The notes: a model not told the origin generated them from the letters alone. A stretch of DNA of 64,000 bases from Thiosocius sp963736445 (GCA_963736445.1 CAVTOY010000019.1:248001-312000), one strand, 5' to 3'. Positions 17,237 to 26,380 are shown, counted from the first letter of the stretch. Made by a program: numbers and translations.

Positions 17237-18637
17237 ATGACCGTCTGTGCCCAAGAAGCCGCCGGATTGAAGACCACCGCGCAAGACGCGAGCAACGACC
17301 AGCGTGTGCCCGTCACGGTACTGGCCGGTTTTCTCGGATCCGGCAAGACCACACTGCTGAACCGCATCCTCAACGAGGAGCACGGCAAGCGGATCGCGGT
17401 GATCGAGAACGAATACGGGGAGATCGGTATCGACCACGAACTCGTCGTACAGTCGGACGAAGAGATCTTCGAAATGAACAACGGGTGCATCTGTTGCACC
17501 GTGCGCGGCGACCTCATCCGCATTCTCGGTCGGCTGATGCGGCGTAAGCACAAGTTCGACCACATCATTATCGAGACGACCGGCATGGCCGATCCGGGGC
17601 CCGTTGCGCAGACCTTCTTCATGGACGAGGAGATGAAGGCAAAACTGCGCCTCGATGCCATCATCACTGTGGTCGACACCAAGCATGTCCTGCAACACAT
17701 CGACAGCGACGAGTGTCTTGCGCAGCTCGCCTTTGCGGATGTGGTACTGCTCAATAAGACCGATCTCGTCAGCCATGGGGACCTGGCCCAAGTCGAACAG
17801 CAGGTGCGCGATCTCAACCGACTCGCGAAGATCCACCGCACCGTCCAGGCCCAGATCGAGATCGAGGAACTCCTGGGGATCAGGGCCTTCGACCTGGAGG
17901 CACGCGCCGTCGAGATGCCGGAGTTTCTGCGCGAAGAACTGCCGTTCGAATGGGCCGGACTGTTCGACCTCGCTCCGGGGAGATACCAACTACAGCTGCA
18001 GCCGGGACCGGACCCGACGATCGACCTGGTGCTTGGCGGGCCCGGCCTGCAGGACGCCGCGATATTCAACGCCTGGAAGCGCGAAAGTATCGTCTTGTAC
18101 TCGGGTGATCCGCAGATCGTGGGCAGCGATTGCGCATTGCAGGCCGGGCAATCGCTTTATCGCCTGCCGGTTGACGAGACCGCCGGGGCGACCGCGGCGA
18201 TCGAGATCACGGCACCGGGGCGCCATGTGCTCTTTACGCAGCACCTGCCGGAGGAGTTTGCACTCGCCTTGTACGACGCCGGCGGCGTGCAGCAACAGGC
18301 TGCCGAGGCCTTCCATTACGCCAGCCCGCACGAACATGACGATACCGTCGGGTCGGTCGGGATCTGCCTGCAGGGCGATCTCGATCCGGAACGCTTCGAG
18401 GCCTGGATGGTCGATCTGTTGCGCCGACGCGGCACCGACATCTTCCGCACCAAGGGGGTGTTGAACCTCGCCGGCAACGAGAACCGCTTCGTCTTCCAGG
18501 GCGTGCACATGCTGTTCGACGGCCAGGACGGCCGTCCGTGGGAGGCCGACGGCACGCGCGAGAGCCAACTGGTCTTCATTGGCCGTGATCTCGACCGGAC
18601 TGAACTCACCGAGGGGCTGCGCAGGTGCCTGGCCTAG
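17237..18637 (+). CDS. CobW/COG0523-family metal GTPase
   Basis: G3E-family metallochaperone GTPase of 466 residues. Walker A is GFLGSGKTT, the metal-binding CxCC is NNGCICCTVRGDL and the Mg/GTP region includes IIETTGMADPGP. The guanine-specificity motif is NKTD (VVLLNKTDLV). The C-terminal CobW_C domain ends in KGVLNLAGNENRFVFQGVHML. A long middle insertion (about residues 215-360) is larger than in typical family members. It overlaps the WD40 gene by 13 bases. It may supply metal to an enzyme used with cyanate, but cyanase itself needs none, so the client is unclear. Confidence 0.9.
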   Translation: MTVCAQEAAGLKTTAQDASNDQRVPVTVLAGFLGSGKTTLLNRILNEEHGKRIAVIENEYGEIGIDHELVVQSDEEIFEMNNGCICCTVRGDLIRILGRLMRRKHKFDHIIIETTGMADPGPVAQTFFMDEEMKAKLRLDAIITVVDTKHVLQHIDSDECLAQLAFADVVLLNKTDLVSHGDLAQVEQQVRDLNRLAKIHRTVQAQIEIEELLGIRAFDLEARAVEMPEFLREELPFEWAGLFDLAPGRYQLQLQPGPDPTIDLVLGGPGLQDAAIFNAWKRESIVLYSGDPQIVGSDCALQAGQSLYRLPVDETAGATAAIEITAPGRHVLFTQHLPEEFALALYDAGGVQQQAAEAFHYASPHEHDDTVGSVGICLQGDLDPERFEAWMVDLLRRRGTDIFRTKGVLNLAGNENRFVFQGVHMLFDGQDGRPWEADGTRESQLVFIGRDLDRTELTEGLRRCLA

Positions 18638-19710
18638 CCGCAATCGAAAGGCCCGCACCCTTGAGCGTGCGTTGCGTCCTGACGCTGGAGGACGCCATCA
18701 GCGACCTCGCCTGGTCCATCGATAGCCGGATGCTGCTGATCGGCACCGCGGCCGGCAGGGTGCATCGCCTAGACCCCGATGGCACGCTGGCCGCAAGCTG
18801 GCAGGCGCACAGCGGGGGCGTCACGCGCCTCGCCCTGCACCCGGGTCAGGAATCGACGCTCGCGAGCGCCGGCGAAGACGGGCGCGTCGTCTTGTGGGAC
18901 GTCGTCAGTGGAGAGCAGACAACGTTGCTGGGCACCGAGAACGGCTGGGTCGAACACCTGGCGTGGACGCCGGACGGCAAGGTCCTCGCATCGGCGGCGC
19001 GCAAGACCATTTCCTTGTGGCGCGGCAGCGAATCGCTGGGCATCTGGTACGACGCGCGGCGTCAGGTGCTGGCGATGGCGTGGGCGCCAGACAGCAAACG
19101 CCTGGCGACCGCCGCCAACAAAGGTCTTTACCTCTGGCGCATGCAGGATGCGAGAAACAACAGCTCCGAGCCGATGCAGCTGCTTAGCTTTCCCGGGGCC
19201 CCCGTCGCATTGGCCTGGCGACCCAATGGCCGCGCCCTCGCCGTCGGCACCCAGGACGGTTTTCTCCAGGTCTGGCGCCAGGCAACCGGCAAGTCGCACG
19301 ATGACAACGCCCGCCAGCTGACCATGCGCGGCTATCGCAGCAAGGTCAACTGCCTCGCATGGCACCCACGTCGCGGGATCATCGCCACGGCGGGTGGCCC
19401 GGATGTGGTCCTATGGGAACTGCCCGAGGCCGGGAAGGGCGCACGTGGCCAGCCACTGCGGCATCACCAGGACACCGTCACGACGCTGAGCTGGTCCGCC
19501 GACGGGCGGTTTCTGGCCTCCGGCGATCGCTCCGGACGGCTGTGCATCTGGGACCAGGACGGCGACGCCGTGTTCAGCCGCCAACTGGGGCACGAGATCT
19601 CGGCACTGCAATGGCAGCCCAGCGGCGACACGCTCGCCGCGGGGGACACCGGTGGTGGCCTGCATCTGCTGGGGCGCAACCCGCTCTCTTCTGAACCACA
19701 TACCCTGTAA
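18625..19710 (+). CDS. WD40-repeat protein coupled to the CobW gene
   Basis: 361 residues forming about seven WD40-type blades, each ending like VVLWDV, ISLWRG, LYLWRM, LQVWRQ, VVLWEL and LCIWDQ, which would give one beta-propeller. No signal peptide. The start is GTG 18625, inside the last codons of the GTPase gene, so translation is coupled. A stable complex with the GTPase is likely by inference. It may dock client proteins for metal insertion. Confidence 0.88.
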   Translation: MPGLAAIERPAPLSVRCVLTLEDAISDLAWSIDSRMLLIGTAAGRVHRLDPDGTLAASWQAHSGGVTRLALHPGQESTLASAGEDGRVVLWDVVSGEQTTLLGTENGWVEHLAWTPDGKVLASAARKTISLWRGSESLGIWYDARRQVLAMAWAPDSKRLATAANKGLYLWRMQDARNNSSEPMQLLSFPGAPVALAWRPNGRALAVGTQDGFLQVWRQATGKSHDDNARQLTMRGYRSKVNCLAWHPRRGIIATAGGPDVVLWELPEAGKGARGQPLRHHQDTVTTLSWSADGRFLASGDRSGRLCIWDQDGDAVFSRQLGHEISALQWQPSGDTLAAGDTGGGLHLLGRNPLSSEPHTL

Positions 19711-19730
19711 TCACTACGCGGAGGTACACC

Positions 19731-20171
19731 TTGAACAAAGACGATATGACGATGGCAATCTTGGCCGCCAAAAAGAAACTCGACATCAGCTGGGAGGGAC
19801 TCGCAGAGACCGTTGGCCTTGCACCGGTGTTTCTCACCTCGGCCTGCCTGGGCATGAATAGCCTGAAACCCGAGTTTGCCGACAAGGTCGCTGGCGCTCT
19901 CGGCCTCGACAACGATGTCAGCGATGCGCTGCAGCAGTTCCCGCACAAGCGCTGGGACCAGTTGGTACCGACTGATCCGGTGATCTACCGCCTGTACGAG
20001 ATCGTCGGGGTCTACGGCGATACGATCAAAGAGATCATCCACGAAAAATTCGGTGACGGGATCATGTCCGCGATCGATTTCAGCATGCACATAGACAAGG
20101 AGGAAAACCCTGCCGGTGACCGCGTGGTCGTGCATATGAACGGCAAGTTCCTGCCCTACAAGTCCTGGTAA
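19731..20171 (+). CDS. cynS: Cyanase (cyanate hydratase)
   Basis: Cytoplasmic enzyme converting cyanate and bicarbonate to ammonia and CO2. The TTG start at 19731 has GGAGG 6 bases upstream; an internal ATG at 19746 is less well placed. The product is 146 residues. The N-terminal helical domain resembles a DNA-binding fold, and the C-terminal catalytic domain has PVIYRLYEIVGVYGDTIKEI (Arg and Glu) and IMSAIDFSM (Ser). Length and catalytic residues match family members. It shows that the upstream importer probably carries cyanate. Confidence 0.97.
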   Translation: MNKDDMTMAILAAKKKLDISWEGLAETVGLAPVFLTSACLGMNSLKPEFADKVAGALGLDNDVSDALQQFPHKRWDQLVPTDPVIYRLYEIVGVYGDTIKEIIHEKFGDGIMSAIDFSMHIDKEENPAGDRVVVHMNGKFLPYKSW

Positions 20172-20212
20172 TTCCGCTGTCCACCGCAACCCGTCCCTAC
20201 TGAGGTAACGAG

Positions 20213-20866
20213 ATGAAAAATCATGCAATCCCGTCTGAGAAACGCACGCGCAGCCAAGCGATGGTCGGTGCGCTGGCCATTTTGGCCCTGGCACCGGTCG
20301 CCCATGCCCACCATCCGATGGGCGGCATGACGCCGTCGACCTTCACCGAGGGCATGTTGTCCGGTATCGGTCACCCCATCATTGGGATCGATCATCTGGC
20401 GTTTCTCGTCGTCGCGGCGCTGCTGAGCTTCACGCTGCGCGGCAATGCCCGCTACCTGGTGCCCATGGCCTTCATCGCCGCGACGGTGGCAGGTACCCTG
20501 ATTCACCTCGGCGCTGCAGACCTGCCGATGTCCGAGACCGTGATTGCCTTGTCCGCCCTGCTTGGTGGTCTTGCAGTGATGTTCAAGGGCAGCCTACCGG
20601 CACTCTTGCTCGGCAGCCTGTTTGCGATATTCGGCGTCTACCACGGCTACGCCTACGGTGAGGCGATCGTTGGCGCAGAGCAGACGCCCTTGCTCTCCTA
20701 CCTGCTCGGCTTCGCAGTGACGCAATATGCCATTATCGCAGGCGGGGTCGTCTTGTTGTCGGCACTGGCGACACGCTCCGCGCGCCTGCAGTCACTGGCC
20801 GTGCGCAGTGGCGCCTGGTTCGCCACCGTCACCGGTGCGGTGTTCCTTGGTCTCGGCCTGGCCTGA
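20213..20866 (+). CDS. HupE/UreJ-family metal permease
   Basis: 217-residue membrane protein with a cleavable-looking signal (ILALAPVAHAHH) followed by about six helices. The family signature HHPMGGMTPSTF then GIGHPIIGIDHLAF is present, and His/Asp clusters suggest Ni or Co transport. It ends the operon, 42 bases after cynS, and is followed by a strong hairpin. Its pairing with a CobW GTPase fits metal supply for an unidentified client. Confidence 0.85.
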   Translation: MKNHAIPSEKRTRSQAMVGALAILALAPVAHAHHPMGGMTPSTFTEGMLSGIGHPIIGIDHLAFLVVAALLSFTLRGNARYLVPMAFIAATVAGTLIHLGAADLPMSETVIALSALLGGLAVMFKGSLPALLLGSLFAIFGVYHGYAYGEAIVGAEQTPLLSYLLGFAVTQYAIIAGGVVLLSALATRSARLQSLAVRSGAWFATVTGAVFLGLGLA

Positions 20867-20873
20867 ACGACCG

Positions 20874-20912
20874 CGCCCGGGCCGGCACTGTAAGAACAGG
20901 CCGGCCCGGGCG
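20874..20912. terminator. Strong hairpin at the end of the cyanate operon
   Basis: CGCCCGGGCCGGC (20874-20886) and its exact complement (20900-20912) form a 13-bp GC-only stem with a 13-base loop. No T-tract follows. It lies between convergent genes and probably blocks or stabilises both 3' ends. Confidence 0.55.
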
Positions 20913-20941
20913 GCCAAATCGGATTCAATCGGAAACTCTGC

Positions 20942-21328
20942 TCAAGCGATGGCGCGGCGCAGTGCGGCCTCGACCTCCTGGGGCCGCAACGGCAGCGCGA
21001 TCTTCGCAAACAGCGGAAAACGCGCCTCGAGCAATGCCAGCTTCTCGGCCTGTTCCGGCAGATAGAACACGATCATCTTGACCTCGGGGTGGCGCTGCAG
21101 CACCGCCATCAGGGTCTCGAGATTGGATGTGCGGTCGCGGAAATCGGACTGAAAGATATACTCGGCGACGATCACGTCGGGGACGCCCTTCTTCAGCAGG
21201 CTGCGGGCCTTGCGCTGTGAGTTCACCACCTCGACCCTGAAGCCCAATTGCTGATAGAGCGGTTGCAGATTCGGATAGCCGCCCAGCTCGATGATCGACA
21301 GCAAGCTGTACTGACGCGCGTCGGTCAA
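20942..21328 (-). CDS. Receiver-like protein lacking phospho-acceptor Asp
   Basis: 128 residues with a receiver-like alternation (YSLLSIIELGGYPNLQPLYQQ; VIVAEYIFQ; KMIVFYLP; LFAKIALPL). The position expected for the phospho-acceptor has Glu (VAEYIF). There is no output domain. It overlaps the upstream dioxygenase gene by 4 bases, so the two are translationally coupled. Possibly a pseudo-receiver acting with that enzyme; function unknown. Confidence 0.55.
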   Translation of the reverse strand: MTDARQYSLLSIIELGGYPNLQPLYQQLGFRVEVVNSQRKARSLLKKGVPDVIVAEYIFQSDFRDRTSNLETLMAVLQRHPEVKMIVFYLPEQAEKLALLEARFPLFAKIALPLRPQEVEAALRRAIA

Positions 21329-21942
21329 CGAAATACCACCCAGGTGGTGGCAATGTACTTGAGGCCTTCACGCAGGGTCGCCGAGCGGTGTTCGTGGGTC
21401 CAGAAGGGCGGGAACAGCACCAGCTTGCCCTGCTCCGGCTTGATCTTCACACCCTGATAGAAAAACTCGGTCTCACCGCCCGGCCCGGGGACATCGTTCA
21501 GATACCAGATCGCGACCAGTTGACGCTGACTGAACTCGTGGCTGCCGCCGTCGATGTGCCAGTGATAGAACTCACCTGGCCGATAACGTTGGATCTGATA
21601 GCCCATGTCCTTGAACGGGCCCTTGAAAAACGGAAAGGTCTCGCGGATTTCGGACAACGCCGCACCCATGCAGCGGAAGAACACCTGATCGATGTCTTGC
21701 CACTCGTCGCGTCCGCTGACCACGAGGTCCATGGTGCGTTTGACCTCTGCATCCAGGCCCTGGATCTGACCGATGCGCCCCGCGTTCTGCTGCTCGGGGT
21801 GCACCTCGAAACGCCGGATCATCTCCTCGCACCAGTCGGCGGGGATAGTCTTGGGTCGCTCGAAGATGAAGCTGAGAGGCTTGACCTCGCGAAAGGTCTG
21901 GAGCGATTTGACGTGGCGTTCGACAGGAAAGGGATTGGACAT
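21325..21942 (-). CDS. Prolyl-4-hydroxylase-like Fe(II)/2OG dioxygenase
   Basis: 205 residues. Iron ligands are HWHIDGGSHEF (HxD, about residue 127) and FPPFWTHEHRS (distal His), with the 2-oxoglutarate-binding basic residue near the C-terminus (REGLKYIATTW). The motif PGGETEFFYQGVKIKPEQG is typical of P4Hc-domain proteins. Substrate unknown. It forms a two-gene unit with the receiver-like protein. Confidence 0.85.
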   Translation of the reverse strand: MSNPFPVERHVKSLQTFREVKPLSFIFERPKTIPADWCEEMIRRFEVHPEQQNAGRIGQIQGLDAEVKRTMDLVVSGRDEWQDIDQVFFRCMGAALSEIRETFPFFKGPFKDMGYQIQRYRPGEFYHWHIDGGSHEFSQRQLVAIWYLNDVPGPGGETEFFYQGVKIKPEQGKLVLFPPFWTHEHRSATLREGLKYIATTWVVFR

Positions 21943-22012
21943 CGATTTACGTCAAGGGCTGGCTTCCGTCGATCTATTATCGACGTTGCCCCCAGTCATC
22001 GCAAAATACCCC

Positions 22013-23047
22013 TCATAGAAAGCTCCCCTCGACCTCCCGGGCTATCGGCTTTGCCGCCTGGTCGGCGTGGCGAGCATGCAGCGCCAGCAGGCGCCGGGCA
22101 AGATCCAACCAATGGGTGGCTCCCTGCGCTAATGCACTGCCGAAGCCCGATGGGTCATCGGAGGTAATCCACTCACGGTATGCGTCCATCAGCGAGGGAA
22201 AGAGCTGTTTACGCATCGCGCCAAGGTTGGCGATATAGAAGTGCAGCGAGGCCTCGCGTCCCTGCTTTATCAGTAGCGGCAGCGTGTGGGTACAGTCCGC
22301 CAGGTGGTCGCGCACCGCGCGCGCCATCAACTCGGCGGGGGTCAGCATCAAATCGCACAGCATCGCCTCCCAGGCATCGCCGAGGTCCTGACCCGCCTGA
22401 TACTCCCCCCGTTCGTGCGCCTCGACGGTCGCCATCTCGACCGTCGTCATCGCATCCAGGGCGTCATCTATAGACATTTCGAACGGGTAAAAGGCCAGCG
22501 CACGGGCCATCGCGTTTTGCGGCCTGTTCCAGAGCCACGACTCGTACTTCTCCCAGAGAAAGCGACGCAGAGACTCGCGGCGCAGGAAGATCGTCGAGCC
22601 GCGCGTCATCGCCGGCGGCGCACTCAGGCAACGCGCCAGCTCGCGCCCGCTGACCCGCAACATGAAGCCGTTGTCGGCGTATCGTTCGTCCTCCAGTTCG
22701 GCGAGGAAAAAATGCGCCCGGGCGCCCTGCACGAGTCCCGCGCTGTAGACCAGCCCCTGGGCGTTCAATGTCGCGTTGATCGCCTCCGCATCGAATGGAT
22801 CGATGACGCAGCCATTCAGCGACAGCGGGTGGAAATCGGCCTGCTCGAGCCGCTCCAGATGCGCCTCCCGGGTAGTCAGCCATTCGCCGACATCGTCCTT
22901 GCCCAACGGTGCACCGAGCGGCAGACGGTGCTCCCAGCGATAGAGCTCCCGCATCTTTAGTAGATAGGTGCACATGCCGTAGTCAGCGCCGTGACGCGCA
23001 TCCGCAATGTCGCAATTGCGCTGAACCATATCGATAAGGTCTTGCAT
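22013..23047 (-). CDS. Conserved unknown, Sfum_1244-like (344 aa)
   Basis: ATG 23047 is preceded by GGCAGGAGG and starts MQDLIDMVQRNCDIADARHG; the frame stays open upstream, but this is the best start. From memory it resembles the Sfum_1244 family of unknown function, seen in many sulfur-cycle and anaerobic proteobacteria. The protein is soluble, mostly helical, with conserved-looking CTYLLKMRELYRWEHR near residue 27. No catalytic motif was recognised. Divergent from the gene at 23154. Confidence 0.65.
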   Translation of the reverse strand: MQDLIDMVQRNCDIADARHGADYGMCTYLLKMRELYRWEHRLPLGAPLGKDDVGEWLTTREAHLERLEQADFHPLSLNGCVIDPFDAEAINATLNAQGLVYSAGLVQGARAHFFLAELEDERYADNGFMLRVSGRELARCLSAPPAMTRGSTIFLRRESLRRFLWEKYESWLWNRPQNAMARALAFYPFEMSIDDALDAMTTVEMATVEAHERGEYQAGQDLGDAWEAMLCDLMLTPAELMARAVRDHLADCTHTLPLLIKQGREASLHFYIANLGAMRKQLFPSLMDAYREWITSDDPSGFGSALAQGATHWLDLARRLLALHARHADQAAKPIAREVEGSFL

Positions 23048-23153
23048 GCAACCTCCTGCCGGCAGTGTATACGACCACTGTTCTGCGTAAAATACCCGCC
23101 AAATCAGGGCGAGCCAATGGCTTTGCCCACACAACGAGGCAGGAGATGGTGCT

Positions 23154-23714
23154 TTGGCGCTGAGGATCAAAAGCCGATGGCATGACGATGACGCCCAGCG
23201 TTCTCTGGAAGAGATCGCTAGCGCCCTGGGATTTATCAGCTGGCGTATCGCCAAGGACAGGGCGATCAATCTGCATGGTCAGGATTACGTCTACGAGAGC
23301 GACGAGCAGCGGTTTGCCGTCATCACCGAATACATTATCTTTCAGCTGCAGCTTATCGATCGACTGGCGGTGCTGAAACTCGACTTGAGCGACGAGGATC
23401 GTCAGCGGCTGGTGGTCAGCGTGGCCAAGCATCTTGCCGGGCATCTGCGTGACAATTCGATCGACGTCTTCGGCCCAGGCGACTATGTGCGGCCTTTCAT
23501 CGAAAAGATGAACGCCCGCGGCGCCGAGTATGCAGAGTTGAACTACACCGCGGTCGGTCCCTCCTACCCGTTCATGCGCCATCTTGGCTACGAGATTCAG
23601 CAGATCATGGGCGAATCGCAGGAGAACCGCTGGGTGATCGACCAGGTGATGGACAGGGATGGCATCGAGATCGATCGCGAAATCCGGCGTTCGCTGGCTA
23701 ATCTCTTCGAGTGA
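23154..23714 (+). CDS. Hypothetical protein (186 aa), partner of the divergent gene
   Basis: Soluble helical protein, MALRIKSRWHDDDAQRSLEE onwards, with YPFMRHLGYEIQQIMGE near residue 140 and no cysteines or membrane segments. It is 107 bases from the divergently transcribed Sfum_1244-like gene and likely shares its control region. No family recognised. Confidence 0.6.
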   Translation: MALRIKSRWHDDDAQRSLEEIASALGFISWRIAKDRAINLHGQDYVYESDEQRFAVITEYIIFQLQLIDRLAVLKLDLSDEDRQRLVVSVAKHLAGHLRDNSIDVFGPGDYVRPFIEKMNARGAEYAELNYTAVGPSYPFMRHLGYEIQQIMGESQENRWVIDQVMDRDGIEIDREIRRSLANLFE

Positions 23715-23785
23715 CGGCTGGGGTCGATCGCGCCGGGTTCACACTCGGAAATTGAACAGGGATTTGCCGATTGCCGGCGCGGTGA

Positions 23786-24136
23786 TCACAGACCCTTTGC
23801 GCCTTTCGTCTTCGCCTTCTTGAAATCCGCGCCCTTGCACCTTGCCCCCTTGAGATTGGCATTGGTCAAGTTAGCACCGCGCAGCGAGGCCCCACGCAAA
23901 TCCGCTTGCCGCAGTCTCGCATCGGCCAAGTTGGCGCCATCCAGATTGGTGCCCCGCAGATTGCATCCATTCAGGTGCGCATGGGACAGGTCCACTCGCT
24001 TGAGTTTTAGACCACTGAGATCCTTGTCATCGAGGTCCACGGACTTCTTGCCGGTCTTTCGCCATTGGTATACCCAGTCATTGAAACCCTCGACGTTTTC
24101 GTTCTTTAACAGCCTGTAGGCCTGTTTATTGGCCAT
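23786..24136 (-). CDS. Pentapeptide-repeat protein
   Basis: 116 residues. After a 35-residue N-terminal domain it has about 13 A(D/N)LXX-type repeats (LSHAHLNGCNLRGTNLDGAN and on), which form a right-handed quadrilateral beta-helix. A Lys-rich tail (KKAKTKGAKGL) follows. No signal peptide. Function cannot be read from the repeat type. Confidence 0.85.
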   Translation of the reverse strand: MANKQAYRLLKNENVEGFNDWVYQWRKTGKKSVDLDDKDLSGLKLKRVDLSHAHLNGCNLRGTNLDGANLADARLRQADLRGASLRGANLTNANLKGARCKGADFKKAKTKGAKGL

Positions 24137-24226
24137 GGTTTATGTCCTCGATCGATGATGTCAGCCTGATTATGGTCTATCAACAGACAGCGAGCGATCC
24201 TTGAGTGCTGTGCAGCCTACCTTCTC

Positions 24227-24406
24227 TCAATCCTCTGCATCGCGATCTTCAGGCCTCACTACCTCTGATTCGGAAGGCGCCCAATCGGGTTCGTCGAAGG
24301 CGTCGTATTGATCCTGCTGCAACTCCAGGCGAACCGATTGACGCCCAAGGAAATAGCCGGCGACGAACATGCCTCCGCAAACCAACAAACGCACTACAGA
24401 AGTCAT
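24227..24406 (-). CDS. Small single-span membrane protein (59 aa)
   Basis: ATG 24406 follows GGAGCGGGAG. The product begins MTSVVRLLVCGGMFVAGYFL, giving one transmembrane helix, then LGRQSVRLELQQDQ and a strongly acidic tail. It lies upstream of the pentapeptide gene on the opposite side of a short gap. No family assigned. Support comes from the ribosome site and a sensible membrane topology. Confidence 0.5.
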   Translation of the reverse strand: MTSVVRLLVCGGMFVAGYFLGRQSVRLELQQDQYDAFDEPDWAPSESEVVRPEDRDAED

Positions 24407-24850
24407 CTCCCGCTCCCACGCACAGTCTACGCCTAATTATTGCAACGGCGCCCGCCGATTGCCAGCTATGGCGGGACAGACCGCGGCCCCGGGCAGGCCA
24501 GCGGCCCGAGCATTGAAAGTTCCCCCCCTAATGGACTAACGGCTTCCTAATGGCCCAGCAAGATGTTCCATTGAGGGCCGCCAGGCGCCGGGTGAAGTCG
24601 CTTGCTTGATGCTTTGCTTGACCTGCGTCAGAGAGAAATTCAAATTCCTACAGTTATGCTGCGAGGGCAGGATCGATTTCAGGCCGACGCTCGCGCGTGC
24701 TCCGGCGTCAACCCAGATGGCTACCTGGCCCGATTTGCCGCGCGCTAAAGTTAAAGTGGAGTGCCCACAGCCTATCGGATCAATCTTGATTTTCGCCGTT
24801 GAATCCGTTGGGGTAGGTCTGTGCCCCGATGGCTAACTAGGGAGACGAGC
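24407..24850. other. Gene-free stretch before the stress island
   Basis: Contains no frame with both a ribosome site and a recognisable product. It probably carries the promoter of the DUF3096 gene. No repeat or terminator was found. Confidence 0.35.
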
Positions 24851-24994
24851 ATGACGCAGAAAATCGAATCAAGCCCGATACTGTCTTTGGGGGCAGGCAT
24901 ACTGGTGCTGATGAAGCCCAAGCTATTGAACTATATCGTGGCCGCCTATCTGATCAGTGACGGCGTCCTGCGCTTGATGGCCAGTCGGAAGTAG
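24851..24994 (+). CDS. DUF3096-family small membrane protein (47 aa)
   Basis: ATG 24851 follows GGGAGACGAGC. The product, MTQKIESSPILSLGAGILVL onwards, has two short hydrophobic stretches (about 9-20 and 26-41) and ends LRLMASRK. Size and the pattern ILVLMKPKLLNYIVAAYLI match what is known of DUF3096. Function unknown. Confidence 0.7.
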   Translation: MTQKIESSPILSLGAGILVLMKPKLLNYIVAAYLISDGVLRLMASRK

Positions 24995-25191
24995 CTTTCT
25001 GCGCTGGATCGACCATAGGACTTCCGGCGCCGGATGCAGGGTTGACGCCCTCCGCGCCAAGGTCGGGCGGCTTTGCCACTATTGGCAGATTAATTCAGTA
25101 CTGACAGCTGGCTCACGATCTCGACTCGAGGCCGGGACTGCGCACACGAAGCTATTCGGTTCAATTAGCTACTGGGTCTGAGGGACATAAG

Positions 25192-26301
25192 ATGAAAATC
25201 GGCAGTTACGAAGTACCCCTCCTCCTCACCATGCTGATCTTTATCCCGATCACTTTCGTGCTGCAGTTTATGCACGCGAGCGGGACCTGGATCTTCATTG
25301 CTTCCGGCCTGGCCATCATCCCGCTTGCAGGGATACTCGGAGAGGCGACAGAACACATCGCAGAGCACGTGGGGCCGGGGATCGGTGGCCTCTTGAACGC
25401 CACATTCGGCAATGCGGCGGAACTGATCATCGCGATCTTCGCACTGCAGGCAGGCCTGTACGAAGTGGTCAAGGCATCGATTACGGGCTCCATTATCGGC
25501 AACCTGCTATTGGTGCTGGGGGCGAGCATGGTCGCGGGCGGACTCAAGTACAAGACCCAGAGCTTCAACGCGATGGCCGCCGGCATGAACTCCACGCTGC
25601 TGCTGCTGAGCACCGCCGGCCTCGTGGTACCCGCCCTTTTCTTTTATCTGCTTACCACCCACGACGTTCCTGCCGATCAGGTCAGATCGCTGGATCTGGA
25701 CGTCAGCCTGGACGTCTCCATCGTATTGTTTATCACCTATGTCCTCAGCTTGGTCTTTTCGCTCCAGACCCATAAACACCTCTTCGACACCACAGACTAT
25801 GAGGACGAGGGTGGTGGCGAGTTCGAGGAGCCCTGGAGTATCAAGAAATCGTCGATAATCCTTGCGGTATCCACGATCTTTGTCGCCCTGATGAGCGAGA
25901 TGTTGGTCCATTCGATTGCCGAGGCGACCGAATCCTGGGGCATGACCCAGGTCTTTGTCGGGGTCATCGTGGTCGCGATTGTGGGCAACGCGGCCGAACA
26001 CAGCGCTGCCATCCTGATGGCCATGAAGAACAAAATGGATATCGCGGTCACTATCGCGATCGGGTCCAGCAGTCAGGTTGCGCTGTTGCTGGCCCCGGTC
26101 CTGGTATTCCTGAGCTATTTCATCGGCCCGGCACCGATGGACCTGGTATTCAGCCCGCTGGAGGTGCTTGCGATCATCCTCTCTGCCATCCTGGTCAATT
26201 TCGTCGCGCTCGACGGCAAATCGCACTGGATGGAGGGCGTACAGCTGTTGGCCGTCTATTTTATTCTGGGTATCGCCTTCTACTTTCTGCCGCCCTGGTG
26301 A
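25192..26301 (+). CDS. Ca2+/H+ antiporter (CaCA family)
   Basis: Inner-membrane cation exchanger of 369 residues with about 11 helices. The two alpha-repeat signatures are present: GNAAELIIAIFAL (about residue 83) and GNAAEHSAAILMAM (about 264). An acidic loop (DYEDEGGGEFEE) separates the two halves. It exports Ca2+ in exchange for protons. A P-type ATPase of Ca2+ type lies 8 kb downstream in the same island. Confidence 0.92.
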   Translation: MKIGSYEVPLLLTMLIFIPITFVLQFMHASGTWIFIASGLAIIPLAGILGEATEHIAEHVGPGIGGLLNATFGNAAELIIAIFALQAGLYEVVKASITGSIIGNLLLVLGASMVAGGLKYKTQSFNAMAAGMNSTLLLLSTAGLVVPALFFYLLTTHDVPADQVRSLDLDVSLDVSIVLFITYVLSLVFSLQTHKHLFDTTDYEDEGGGEFEEPWSIKKSSIILAVSTIFVALMSEMLVHSIAEATESWGMTQVFVGVIVVAIVGNAAEHSAAILMAMKNKMDIAVTIAIGSSSQVALLLAPVLVFLSYFIGPAPMDLVFSPLEVLAIILSAILVNFVALDGKSHWMEGVQLLAVYFILGIAFYFLPPW

Positions 26302-26312
26302 GATGGTCGGGC

Positions 26313-26370
26313 GGGGACGGTTTCTCGACAACGGGGGATCGATGGCCGGTGTTGAGAAATAGACGTCCCC
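26313..26370. terminator. Imperfect hairpin between convergent genes
   Basis: GGGGACG (26313-26319) pairs with CGTCCCC (26364-26370) and TTTCTC (26321-26326) with GAGAAA (26354-26359), with small internal loops. It lies between the antiporter stop (26301) and the arrestin-like stop (26381), the place for a shared 3' end. Confidence 0.4.
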
Positions 26371-26380
26371 TGTGTCAGGG

